Below, piece by piece: positions 1 through 5,417 of a stretch of DNA of 33,755 bases. The translations under genes and the position numbers were made by a program. How positions within the stretch are numbered: position 1 is the stretch's first letter; each line of letters opens with the position of its first letter. The notes beneath the pieces were generated by a model that saw only the letters and a program-made list of their open reading frames with translations, was not told where the DNA came from and did not search any database. Where the stretch lies: IMG/VR virus record IMGVR_UViG_3300021956_000008, positions 1 through 33,755 of that record; one strand, 5' to 3'. Source of the DNA: a virus.

Positions 1-127
1 ATACCTGTACCACTTGGCGAAATCCAACAAGCATAAATAAAAGAATGTTGGATAATATCTTCAATCTTGCTGCCTAAGTCTTTAACCTTATCAAAATCTA
101 AAACTATAAGATTGCTATGCTCTAATA
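1..127. repeat. Terminal direct repeat, left copy (circular-genome overlap)
   Basis: These 127 bases are identical to 33629-33755. Joining the copies keeps the minus-strand primase-helicase frame open across the junction, so the window is a circular (or circularly permuted) molecule of 33,628 bp written with a redundant end. A length of exactly 127 matches a common maximum assembler k-mer, which points to an assembly overlap rather than a biological terminal repeat. Confidence 0.95.
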
Positions 128-326
128 ATTCATTATCTTTACGTTCAAGGAATACGCCACTAAATAATACTGCTGGTAGTTTCTTTTTTGCAGCATCATC
201 TTTATACTTTCTAAGTTTATCAACTTTATCCTTACTATTTCCATTTGCGATACGTTGTAAAGCATCATCAATACTTATGTATGTAGGCTGTTTATCGAAT
301 AAAGAGTTAAAGTAAGTAACTTGCAT
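1..326 (-). CDS. Primase-helicase (BT4734/VirE-N + DUF3987), N-terminal part of the gene spanning the join
   Basis: Residues 1-108 of a 711-aa protein that continues at 33628 on the same strand; codon 109 (Ile) uses bases 2, 1 and 33628. The ATG at 326 lies just after a T-rich terminator-like hairpin. The visible part is a BT4734-like/VirE N-terminal domain, a family related to archaeo-eukaryotic primases: a hydrophobic strand ending LDFD (residues 76-79, the D-x-D metal site) followed by SPSGTGIK (103-110), the second conserved motif. It probably makes primers at the phage origin. It is the last gene of the leftward replication operon. The rest is described under 31819-33755. Confidence 0.85.
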   Translation of the reverse strand, partial: MQVTYFNSLFDKQPTYISIDDALQRIANGNSKDKVDKLRKYKDDAAKKKLPAVLFSGVFLERKDNELLEHSNLIVLDFDKVKDLGSKIEDIIQHSFIYACWISPSGTG

Positions 327-330
327 ATTT

Positions 331-420
331 AAAAATAAAACGGCTCTTTGCTTTGCCTAAGGTAGCAGCTTAGGAGTGCATTGAGCCGTTAATAAGATAA
401 TCAAACCTGCTACGTTTGAG
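331..420 (-). promoter_or_regulatory. Structured leader: two hairpins with complementary loops, the second inside a terminator-like stem
   Basis: Read on the minus strand, the 103-nt gap before the primase-helicase holds hairpin 1 (TCAAAC, 7-nt loop GTAGCAG, GTTTGA; 401-419), then an outer 8-bp stem AACGGCTC/GAGCCGTT (383-390 with 339-346) enclosing hairpin 2 (CCTAAG, 7-nt loop CTGCTAC, CTTAGG; 356-374). The outer stem is followed by TTTTATTTTT and, after 4 nt, the ATG at 326. The two loops are exact reverse complements, so they could form a 7-bp kissing interaction. The stem plus T-tract resembles an intrinsic terminator. I infer an attenuator or other structured regulatory RNA. It could alternatively be a DNA cruciform. 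Confidence 0.6.
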
Positions 421-429
421 ATTGTAAAG

Positions 430-696
430 TTAAGGAGTTTTACAAATATCTTGCATATCAATATTTGTATAAGTTTTTATAAATTGTCTAAGTTCTTTTC
501 CACATTGTTCAGCCATTGCATTGCAAGTGATTAAGTCGATATTTTCATTTTGCATTAAATCAAACATCTTATTCGTAAGCACATCCATCATTATTATTGT
601 AGCATTATACATATCATCATTTGTATATTGTTTACGTTGTTCCGCTGTTAATAAACAATAATTAGATGTTGTATTTAGTATTGTTGATACTATCAT
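430..696 (-). CDS. Hypothetical protein (88 aa)
   Basis: An 88-aa, largely helical, soluble-looking protein with two cysteines near the middle and C-terminal end (NAMAEQCGKEL, MQDICKTP) and a Met-rich centre. It starts 5 nt after the stop of the DnaA-domain gene and is the last short gene before the structured leader of the primase-helicase. No family recognised. Its place in a compact replication operon suggests an accessory replication role, which is inference only. Confidence 0.6.
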   Translation of the reverse strand: MIVSTILNTTSNYCLLTAEQRKQYTNDDMYNATIIMMDVLTNKMFDLMQNENIDLITCNAMAEQCGKELRQFIKTYTNIDMQDICKTP

Positions 697-701
697 AATT
701 G

Positions 702-1292
702 TTAAAGTTGTATAATTTTATTACGTTTATTGCTTGAAATTAATAATTTAGTTTTGTTTTCAATTTCTCCAACTTTCAATCCAGCTTTCTTAACAACATC
801 AATAGCTATTTGCACCTGGCTTATAAAATCGAAATCGTTTTGCTCAATCCATTTTTGAGCATTACGGATATTATGTATTACAGTTGAATGGTCGCAACCG
901 CCTAAATATTCTCCTATTGATTGTAAACTTACAATTCCTTTTAAAGCATTATATGTAATGTATGCAAATATTTCTCTCCTACGCACATATTCAGGAGTTC
1001 TATTGCGTTTAATTAGTTTGTCATAATCATAATTAAACTCCGTACCTAATACATAACAATAAGCTGTTAATATAGTTTCAGCACTTGTTCCATATAAGTT
1101 AGCTGGTAGTTTATCAACGTGTCTAAATAGTTCTTTTTTTTCGTTTGTTTCAGTAGTCATATCTTTTAAAATTTTGATTTCGTTGGCAATAAATGTTCGG
1201 TCTATTTTCTTTTGTTGCAGTTCGAGTGAAATGTTGTTGATAACATCATTTAATAACTCTTTTTTTAGTAGTGTAAATTCGTTAGATTTCAT
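702..1292 (-). CDS. DnaA domain IV-containing DNA-binding protein
   Basis: A 196-aa protein whose residues about 97-150 match the C-terminal DNA-binding domain of bacterial DnaA: basic helix around RRREIFAYITYNAL, then the signature GGCDHSTVIH (131-140), which parallels the DnaA consensus GGRDHSTV that contacts the DnaA box. There is no AAA+ ATPase (no Walker A); residues 1-90 are a different helical region. It probably recognises origin sequences or recruits host replication proteins. It overlaps the VRR-NUC gene by 11 nt and lies in the replication operon. The family assignment is firm; the role as phage origin-binding protein is inference. Confidence 0.8.
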   Translation of the reverse strand: MKSNEFTLLKKELLNDVINNISLELQQKKIDRTFIANEIKILKDMTTETNEKKELFRHVDKLPANLYGTSAETILTAYCYVLGTEFNYDYDKLIKRNRTPEYVRRREIFAYITYNALKGIVSLQSIGEYLGGCDHSTVIHNIRNAQKWIEQNDFDFISQVQIAIDVVKKAGLKVGEIENKTKLLISSNKRNKIIQL

Positions 1293-1755
1293 TGTTTATA
1301 ATTTTATCGTAAAGTAAAAAAAACTGCTCAGGTGTGCTTATGAACTCATAAATGCCACCTGCTGCACGTTCACGTTGCTGCTCTCTTAATTGGTATTCGC
1401 TAGGTTTATCATTGCCCACTTTTATTTCAAACTTGCAACTTCGACCTTGTACAGTAGCTGTAATATCTGCAGTACCTTTTCTGGTAGTACCAGGAATAAA
1501 CCTGCCACTCCCTTCAATCTTATGACCTTGAGCGTTCTTTTGTTCAATCCACCTACCTGCACTACTAATCCTTGTGGCATTGCTATTAGTCCAGTTAAGA
1601 TAGTTGCATATAAACTTAGTTAATCCGTTTGCAGTCTTAATCTTAGGCATTGTAGGTAACGTATAAAACCCATCTTTAATTATAGACGGAGTTCTACTAT
1701 TAACGTGTTGAGCGTGTGCTGTGTAGTAGCGTTCTTTCCAGTTAAAATTAAGCAT
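1282..1755 (-). CDS. VRR-NUC domain nuclease
   Basis: A 157-aa protein with the core of a VRR-NUC (PD-(D/E)xK-type) nuclease in its C-terminal half: GTADI (Asp97), the CKFEIK strand with Glu110-x-Lys112, and a conserved Gln122 in the following helix (SEYQLREQQ), then the AGGIYEF strand. Small phage VRR-NUC proteins are thought to act on branched DNA such as replication or recombination intermediates. Residues 1-85 are unassigned. It overlaps the genes on both sides (8 and 11 nt), showing translational coupling in the replication operon. Confidence 0.8.
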   Translation of the reverse strand: MLNFNWKERYYTAHAQHVNSRTPSIIKDGFYTLPTMPKIKTANGLTKFICNYLNWTNSNATRISSAGRWIEQKNAQGHKIEGSGRFIPGTTRKGTADITATVQGRSCKFEIKVGNDKPSEYQLREQQRERAAGGIYEFISTPEQFFLLYDKIINNEI

Positions 1756-1939
1756 CTAAAATAGTTTGATTAGTTGGTAGTATAGTTACGTTTTTAAGTC
1801 GGTTATTTTCCCTTGCTATTTCAATAATTTTCTTAGCATGGTTAAAATATTCGTTATCATTTTGAACTATGTGTATTAGTTCGCCAATGAAGATAATTTT
1901 TTCAGCATGGCTGAGTTGGTTGTAGTTTTCGCAAAGCAT
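1748..1939 (-). CDS. Hypothetical protein (63 aa), first gene of the replication operon
   Basis: A 63-aa, probably all-helical protein with no recognised domain. It overlaps the VRR-NUC gene by 8 nt and is the first gene of the leftward operon. Upstream is the divergent control region (1940-2081) holding a perfect operator-like inverted repeat. A small helical protein in this position could be regulatory, but no helix-turn-helix is clear. Confidence 0.6.
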   Translation of the reverse strand: MLCENYNQLSHAEKIIFIGELIHIVQNDNEYFNHAKKIIEIARENNRLKNVTILPTNQTILDA

Positions 1940-2003
1940 ATAAAAGTATTTTGTTTGTGCAAAAGTTGTGAAAATAGTAATAAGTAAAAAGTTTATTTAT
2001 GGC

Positions 2004-2026
2004 ATCGTTTGCATAGAAAAAACGAT
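2004..2026. promoter_or_regulatory. Operator-like inverted repeat in the divergent control region
   Basis: ATCGTTT (2004-2010) and AAACGAT (2020-2026) form a perfect 7-bp inverted repeat with a 9-nt spacer between the leftward replication operon and the rightward early unit. A third half-site, ATCGTTA, lies at 2055-2061. The half-sites share ATCGT with the iteron-like repeats at 31569-31790. A regulator-binding site is inferred. Confidence 0.4.
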
Positions 2027-2045
2027 TTAATAAAAAAGTGGCGTT

Positions 2046-2053
2046 TATTTTTG
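2046..2053 (+). promoter_or_regulatory. Bacteroidota-type -7 element (TATTTTTG)
   Basis: TATTTTTG matches TAnnTTTG, 28 nt before the ATG at 2082. No good -33 TTTG is seen at the right distance, so the call is tentative. It would drive the rightward early unit. Confidence 0.35.
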
Positions 2054-2081
2054 TATCGTTAAACAATTAAAACAAAACAAA

Positions 2082-2267
2082 ATGACAACTACAAACAGAA
2101 ACTTATAAGCAAAAATTAAAGCTGATTTTATCGCTTATTTCGGTAACGAGCCAAAAAAGATTAAAATAGAAAATGAATATGCTTATGCAGATGGTTTTTA
2201 TTGCAGAATTTTAAATAATATATCAATCAAAAAAACTCACGGAATTGCTTGGAGAAGAGACAATTAA
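2082..2267 (+). pseudogene. Small ORF interrupted by an in-frame TAA at codon 9
   Basis: The ATG at 2082 follows an A-rich leader typical of this phage, but codon 9 (2106-2108) is TAA. The same frame then stays open for 52 codons (2109-2264) to a second TAA at 2265-2267, reading as an ordinary protein (FIAYFGNEPKKI ... GIAWRRDN). A CAA (Gln) to TAA change would explain it. TAA ends other genes here, so stop recoding is unlikely. A sequencing error or restart at a non-ATG codon remains possible. No family recognised. Confidence 0.45.
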
Positions 2268-2389
2268 AAAAAGCAGAGTGTGGCTGTGAAATACCAGCCA
2301 CATTAAAATTTGAAAGAACTAATAAATGTTTTAATTGTAACAAATGTTTTTGTTTAAAGCATTCAGATGCTTGGAAACTGCCAAAATAA
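2249..2389 (+). CDS. Possible Cys-rich (zinc-ribbon-like) small protein
   Basis: A 46-codon frame starting at a TTG (2249) overlaps the end of the interrupted ORF. It contains CGC followed 15 residues later by CFNCNKCFC and ends LKHSDAWKLPK. The cysteine pattern is zinc-ribbon-like and the composition looks like real protein. No ATG start exists, so it may be decayed or the 3' remnant of a larger gene. Function unknown. Confidence 0.3.
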   Translation: MEKRQLKKAECGCEIPATLKFERTNKCFNCNKCFCLKHSDAWKLPK

Positions 2390-2476
2390 GAAAGGAGCAA
2401 ACTAAGGTCAAAAACATTTCCAGGAATAGCACAGGCAATGGCTAACCAGTGGAGTGTCGCCATAGCTTGCCCATAA
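2390..2476 (+). pseudogene. 3' remnant of a coding frame ending in the first attC-like site
   Basis: After the stop at 2387-2389 the same frame is open for 28 codons (ending ...QWSVAIACP) to a TAA at 2474-2476 that lies inside the R'' box of attC-like site A. In the next cassette the ORF also ends with a TAA inside R''. This is consistent with the tail of a gene from a lost or truncated upstream cassette. No 5' end is visible. Confidence 0.3.
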
Positions 2477-2608
2477 CGAACAAGCATATTGCAAATTGGT
2501 TTCAATAATGCTATGAAGCTGAAACCACAACTAAAAGTAAAATTATTATTCAAATGTTGAGATTAAGAACGTCCAGCCACCATTTAGCAAATGCTTATGT
2601 TAGCTGCC
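2469..2608 (+). repeat. attC-like site A
   Basis: R'' GCCCATAAC (2469-2477) and R' GTTAGCTGCC (2599-2608) bound a 140-nt imperfect palindrome. The left arm AAGCATATTGCAAATTGG pairs with the right arm CCATTTAGCAAATGCTT with few mismatches. The centre holds another inverted repeat, GGTTTCA/TGAAACC (2508-2514 and about 2520-2527). Predicted exchange point G2599^T2600. Confidence 0.65.
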
Positions 2609-2638
2609 GTTTTTTGTCCAACGACAAAAAATAAAAAA

Positions 2639-3076
2639 ATGGTAAATATAAAAGATGTTAGAATTGGCAATTTATTTGACTGGGATGTTAATGAAACTTG
2701 CGTAGTTGAAGGAATTATAGGCTATCAATTAACAAAAGATTCTTTACACTTAAAAGGAACTCGATTTAATAAGCCTTTTGTAGTAAATGCTGCTATTGGT
2801 GATGTTACTCCAATAAAATTAAACATTTATTGGTTTAATAAATTCGATGCTCAAATAGTTGGTGATAGCTATATTATTTATAAAGAAGATGGAACACTTT
2901 GTATAAAGTTTATTGAAAGTGAAGGCTACTATTACCCACATATAATACAAATTGCAGAAATGAGTAGTGTGCAAGAAAATATGATAGCTTTAAACAGAAT
3001 AGAGTTTGTCCACCAGTTGCAGAATTTACTATACTTTGTAATGGGTGAAGATGCAGTTGTCGCAAATGGCAGGTAA
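2639..3076 (+). CDS. Cassette 1 protein: conserved hypothetical of Bacteroidota phages and mobile elements (145 aa)
   Basis: The ATG at 2639 is chosen; the frame is open upstream to an ATG at 2591, but that part only translates attC-like site A. The N-terminus (IKDVRIGNLFDW) and C-terminus (EFVHQLQNLLYFVMGEDAVV) resemble a widespread uncharacterised Bacteroidota family that begins with a 'lRIGN' strand and ends with 'hxLQNLyFaltGeel'. Function unknown; no membrane segment or catalytic motif is seen. The stop codon (3074-3076) lies inside the R'' box of site B, so gene and recombination site are fused end to end. Confidence 0.75.
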   Translation: MVNIKDVRIGNLFDWDVNETCVVEGIIGYQLTKDSLHLKGTRFNKPFVVNAAIGDVTPIKLNIYWFNKFDAQIVGDSYIIYKEDGTLCIKFIESEGYYYPHIIQIAEMSSVQENMIALNRIEFVHQLQNLLYFVMGEDAVVANGR

Positions 3077-3167
3077 CGGATTAGGGCTTTGCGTAGGCAG
3101 GGCTTCAAGGTACAAAAGTTCAATACATATTCGTCCGCCATGCTTACGCAAAACCCCTGTTATAGGC
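3068..3167 (+). repeat. attC-like site B
   Basis: A 100-nt site with R'' GGCAGGTAAC (3068-3077) and R' GTTATAGGC (3159-3167). The left arm GGGCTTTGCGTAGGCAGGGC pairs with the right arm GTCCGCCATGCTTACGCAAA and the adjoining CCCC, with a few mismatches and an unpaired spacer after R'', as in attC stems. Predicted exchange point G3159^T3160. Confidence 0.7.
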
Positions 3168-3236
3168 AGTGCATTTTTAGGGTTAAACTTTCCACCCATT
3201 TTAAACGGAAAGAAAAAAATAAATAAGTAATAAAAA

Positions 3237-3632
3237 ATGGAAGATTATAAACAAGAGATAACTCTCGGTAAAAAGTTAATTTATTGGTTCATTTGGATTT
3301 CAATAGTTCTTTCTGTAATTGGTTTTTGGGTTCATAAAGCAAGGGAAGCAACTCACATAGATGATGCAGTTCAAAACTATGAGCAATACCAAGAAATCTA
3401 CAACACTTGCACCAAGCTAAATACTGATTTGTGCAATATGAAAGCATTGCCCGACAATGACAAAATGTTTGAGCAGTTTAGCAAAGCACAAAGAATTTTA
3501 GCAATACAAACAAACCTTAATAGATGGGTTGAAGATTACAACGCTAAATCAAAAATGTTGGGTCGCAGTTTGTGGAAATCAAACTCATTGCCTTACCAAC
3601 TTTCAGTAACTCAATTTTCTTGTAACAATTAA
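3237..3632 (+). CDS. Cassette 2 protein: single-pass membrane-anchored hypothetical (131 aa)
   Basis: A 131-aa protein with a short N-terminal tail (1-12), one membrane helix at about 13-30 (LIYWFIWISIVLSVIGFWV), then a roughly 100-residue extracytoplasmic region that is probably helical, with three cysteines and the conserved-looking stretch LNRWVEDYNAKSKMLGRSLW near the end. Function unknown. It shares its cassette with the lipoprotein gene, which starts 9 nt later, so the two may act together in the envelope. Confidence 0.7.
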   Translation: MEDYKQEITLGKKLIYWFIWISIVLSVIGFWVHKAREATHIDDAVQNYEQYQEIYNTCTKLNTDLCNMKALPDNDKMFEQFSKAQRILAIQTNLNRWVEDYNAKSKMLGRSLWKSNSLPYQLSVTQFSCNN

Positions 3633-3641
3633 ATAAATAAA

Positions 3642-4223
3642 ATGAAAAATATTTTAATGGTAGCTATAACCTTATTAGCATTGGTTTCTTGTACAGATGT
3701 AACAAGAGTAAGTAATACATCAGCTTTGGATGAGCAAAAAGAAACGGAATTAAATCAACGCAATTTATTTTCCGTACAACCACCGCCAAAAATTAGTTGG
3801 TCGCTGGAAAGAGATAATTTGATTAAGCGATTTAAGTTGCAAAATGACCGTTCTGTAATGTTTTATATGTATTTATTCATTGAAGGAATTGCAGACCCAA
3901 TTGGTTATTATCAAGTAAATAAGGTGAGTTCTGTAAATTCTCAATTAACAAACACAGAACAAATTATTAGTGGTTATTCATCAACTAATAATATTCCATC
4001 AGGCGTTGCCTTAACTATACCAAGCCCTGCCGAAGATGGAAGTTATGGAACAAATGGCGATGCTGTTTTTGGCTTTACTCCCGAAGAAATTTATATTGAA
4101 CACAATTTGAAGTATGTAGTTTCAACTGTTCCATTATCTTTTAGAAATACTGTAAATCGTCTTACAATTATCAATGCAAAAGATGAAGCCGATTTGAAAA
4201 AAATAATGGATAAAATCAAATAG
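3642..4223 (+). CDS. Cassette 2 protein: lipoprotein (193 aa)
   Basis: The N-terminus MKNILMVAITLLALVSC is a type II signal peptide with lipobox LVSC (Cys17), so the mature 177-aa protein should be lipid-anchored. The body includes QPPPKISWSLERDNLIKRF and a strand-rich segment with KVSSVNSQLTNTEQ, features I associate with an uncharacterised lipoprotein family found on mobile elements. No enzyme motif seen. It follows the membrane protein gene by 9 nt in the same cassette. A surface lipoprotein on a phage could alter host receptors or block superinfection, which is inference. Confidence 0.75.
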   Translation: MKNILMVAITLLALVSCTDVTRVSNTSALDEQKETELNQRNLFSVQPPPKISWSLERDNLIKRFKLQNDRSVMFYMYLFIEGIADPIGYYQVNKVSSVNSQLTNTEQIISGYSSTNNIPSGVALTIPSPAEDGSYGTNGDAVFGFTPEEIYIEHNLKYVVSTVPLSFRNTVNRLTIINAKDEADLKKIMDKIK

Positions 4224-4264
4224 TTTTTAGGTAGCAATGGATGTCGTTTGGTGTCCGTTGCATT

Positions 4265-4407
4265 GCCTATAACGCAAAGGGCTTGCCGATGTTTTTGAAT
4301 TTGAAATACAAATGTTTAACAGCAAAATATTCTAAAGATGAATAATGAACCAAAAGTTGATAGCGGATTGTCAAGCAAAAATATTGGCAAACCTAATGTT
4401 GGTAGCC
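4265..4407 (+). repeat. attC-like site C
   Basis: A 143-nt site with R'' GCCTATAAC (4265-4273) and R' GTTGGTAGCC (4398-4407). The left arm AGGGCTTGCCGAT pairs with the right arm ATTGGCAAACCT. The long variable centre contains the ATG of the next ORF. Predicted exchange point G4398^T4399. Confidence 0.6.
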
Positions 4408-4532
4408 GTTTTGTCGTCCCACCTGATTATGATGATGGTTTTGACGATGCTGATAAATGGGATGATGACGGCTGCGACTATTGTGGCGATATTCATTGTG
4501 CTGGAAGCTGTCAAGATGATGATGATTTTTAA
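4338..4532 (+). CDS. Cassette 3 protein: acidic Cys-rich small protein (64 aa)
   Basis: A 64-aa ORF whose C-terminal half is strongly acidic (DYDDGFDDADKWDDDG) and ends with a possible zinc knuckle, CDYCGDIHCAGSC (47-59). Its ATG lies inside attC-like site C, 5' of the predicted boundary 4398/4399, so residues 1-20 are encoded by the end of the preceding cassette and the rest by cassette 3. No ATG is available inside cassette 3 in this frame. Translation may therefore depend on the insertion. Function unknown. Confidence 0.5.
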   Translation: MNNEPKVDSGLSSKNIGKPNVGSRFVVPPDYDDGFDDADKWDDDGCDYCGDIHCAGSCQDDDDF

Positions 4533-4551
4533 ACAATTAAATAAAAATAAA

Positions 4552-4797
4552 ATGTCAGATTATTATTCACCAAAAGAGTTAGCAAAACATTTCGATACTC
4601 ACGTTTTAGAACGTGATGCAATGGAAACAATGATAAAGTCTTGTGTTAAAGAAAATAACAAAGAATTAATTATATCATTGAAAGAACTTGTTTATTTAGA
4701 TGATATAAAAGATGTTGATGGTAAAGGCACTTACTACAATAAAATGTACCCTGCTGCTTTAGAAAGAGCAAAAAAGGTACTAAAGAATGTGTCGTAA
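4552..4797 (+). CDS. Cassette 3 protein: small helical hypothetical (81 aa)
   Basis: The ATG at 4552 is chosen; the frame is open further upstream but that stretch is an out-of-frame reading of the acidic gene. The 81-aa protein (SDYYSPKELAKHFDTHVL ...) is mostly helical and charged, without recognised domain. The first part (SPKELAKHF) could be the start of a small DNA-binding or adaptor helix bundle, but there is no firm motif. Its stop lies a few bases before attC-like site D. Confidence 0.6.
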   Translation: MSDYYSPKELAKHFDTHVLERDAMETMIKSCVKENNKELIISLKELVYLDDIKDVDGKGTYYNKMYPAALERAKKVLKNVS

Positions 4798-4800
4798 AAT

Positions 4801-4899
4801 GGCTACCAACGGTTTCGGGCTTGGCGAAGTGCCGCTACTCGAAACTTGAATTTTAGCACTGACTATCCTACGGCATTTTGCCAAACCCGTGTTATGGGA
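4801..4899 (+). repeat. attC-like site D
   Basis: A 99-nt site and the clearest of the set. R'' GGCTACCAAC (4801-4810) is followed by unpaired spacer GGTTT, then L'' CGGGCTTGGCGAAGTGCCG, which pairs with L' CGGCATTTTGCCAAACCCG (4871-4889). R' GTTATGGGA (4891-4899) closes it. Predicted exchange point G4891^T4892. Confidence 0.7.
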
Positions 4900-4946
4900 T
4901 AGTTTTAAAAACCTTTTAGGGTGGGCATTTAAATAACAAATTAAAA

Positions 4947-5363
4947 ATGAAAGCAACAGTAAAAATTGAAAAAGAAGTTGAATTGAAAACTTTAGTAGTA
5001 AAAGCAGGTGTACGCTATTACGAAGATGCAACCGTTAATGGTGTTGAAGATACCGAAGGCGATTTAATACCTTGTAAGCAGGGTGAATTGTGGTGTCCGA
5101 TTATTGATATTGATAGCGGTATAATTACCAATTGGAAACAAGGTGTAAAAGCCGAAGTACATTATAAAGTTTGCGATGCAGGTAGCTATTATTTGCAAGA
5201 TGCAGAAGGCAATACCGTTTTGTCAATTGAACAAGATTATGTACCTAAAATGATGTGTCCAAAAGAAAGCGGTTACGGAGATTATATCATTATGGATATT
5301 GATGAAAACGGTAAAATCGCAAACTTTAGACAAACACTTGACGGATTTGTTGATGAGGATTAA
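4947..5363 (+). CDS. Cassette 4 protein: conserved hypothetical found on phages and plasmids (138 aa)
   Basis: A 138-aa acidic protein that I recognise as a broadly distributed but uncharacterised family: KVEKEVELKTLVVKAGVRYYED-type start, LIPCKQGELWCPIIDIDSG, a VHYKVCDAG strand, MMCPKESGYGDYIIMDID and an Asp/Glu-rich tail. It is likely a compact beta-rich protein. Members occur on phages and mobile elements of unrelated bacteria, which fits transfer as a cassette. No function is known to me. The cassette ends at R'' TCCCATAAC (5392-5400). Confidence 0.75.
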   Translation: MKATVKIEKEVELKTLVVKAGVRYYEDATVNGVEDTEGDLIPCKQGELWCPIIDIDSGIITNWKQGVKAEVHYKVCDAGSYYLQDAEGNTVLSIEQDYVPKMMCPKESGYGDYIIMDIDENGKIANFRQTLDGFVDED

Positions 5364-5365
5364 CG

Positions 5366-5400
5366 GTGCGGTGGAAAAGGTTTTTAAAATTTCCCATAAC
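5366..5400 (+). repeat. Right end of cassette 4: R'' box with extended terminal inverted repeat (half-site E)
   Basis: TCCCATAAC (5392-5400) is complementary to the start of the same cassette (GTTATGGGA, 4891-4899). The match continues outward: the end carries AAAAGGTTTTTAAAA and the start carries its complement TTTTAAAAACCTTTT, giving an inverted repeat over about 30 bp. No convincing L'/R' half follows, so this last site is truncated or ends in phage backbone. Confidence 0.5.
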
Positions 5401-5417
5401 TCATATATTGCCGCACT

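Larger units (their letters stand above)
2469..5400 (+). mobile_element. Integron-like gene-cassette array (attC-like sites A-D plus half-site E)
   Basis: Four cassettes, all with ORFs on the + strand, are separated by imperfect palindromes. Inferred cassette boundaries (G^TT) are 2599/2600, 3159/3160, 4398/4399 and 4891/4892. In every cassette the first bases are the reverse complement of its own downstream R'' box: GTTAGCTGCC with GGCAGGTAAC (9/10), GTTATAGGC with GCCTATAAC, GTTGGTAGCC with GGCTACCAAC, and GTTATGGGA with TCCCATAAC (all perfect). That is the mark of cassettes inserted as circles by attC recombination. No integron integrase or attI is visible. The cassettes sit between the early promoter region and the phage methyltransferase module. 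Confidence 0.7.

Noticed and set aside
67-315. + strand 82-codon frame near the window start
   Set aside because: Antisense to the primase-helicase N-terminal domain, which is supported across the circular join.
2082-2267. Stop-codon recoding as an explanation of the internal TAA
   Set aside because: TAA ends many genes here, including the primase-helicase, and TAG ends the lysozyme, so neither is recoded.
2227-2553. Minus-strand 108-codon frame across the cassette edge
   Set aside because: It reads antisense through the attC-like palindrome and the Cys-rich frame; composition is not protein-like and no operon continues it.
3045-3230. + strand 61-codon frame over attC-like site B
   Set aside because: It is a translation of the palindrome itself and overlaps the end of cassette 1's gene.
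4780-5031. Minus-strand 83-codon frame over attC-like site D
   Set aside because: Antisense to the palindrome and to the start of the cassette 4 gene; Leu-rich, no support.
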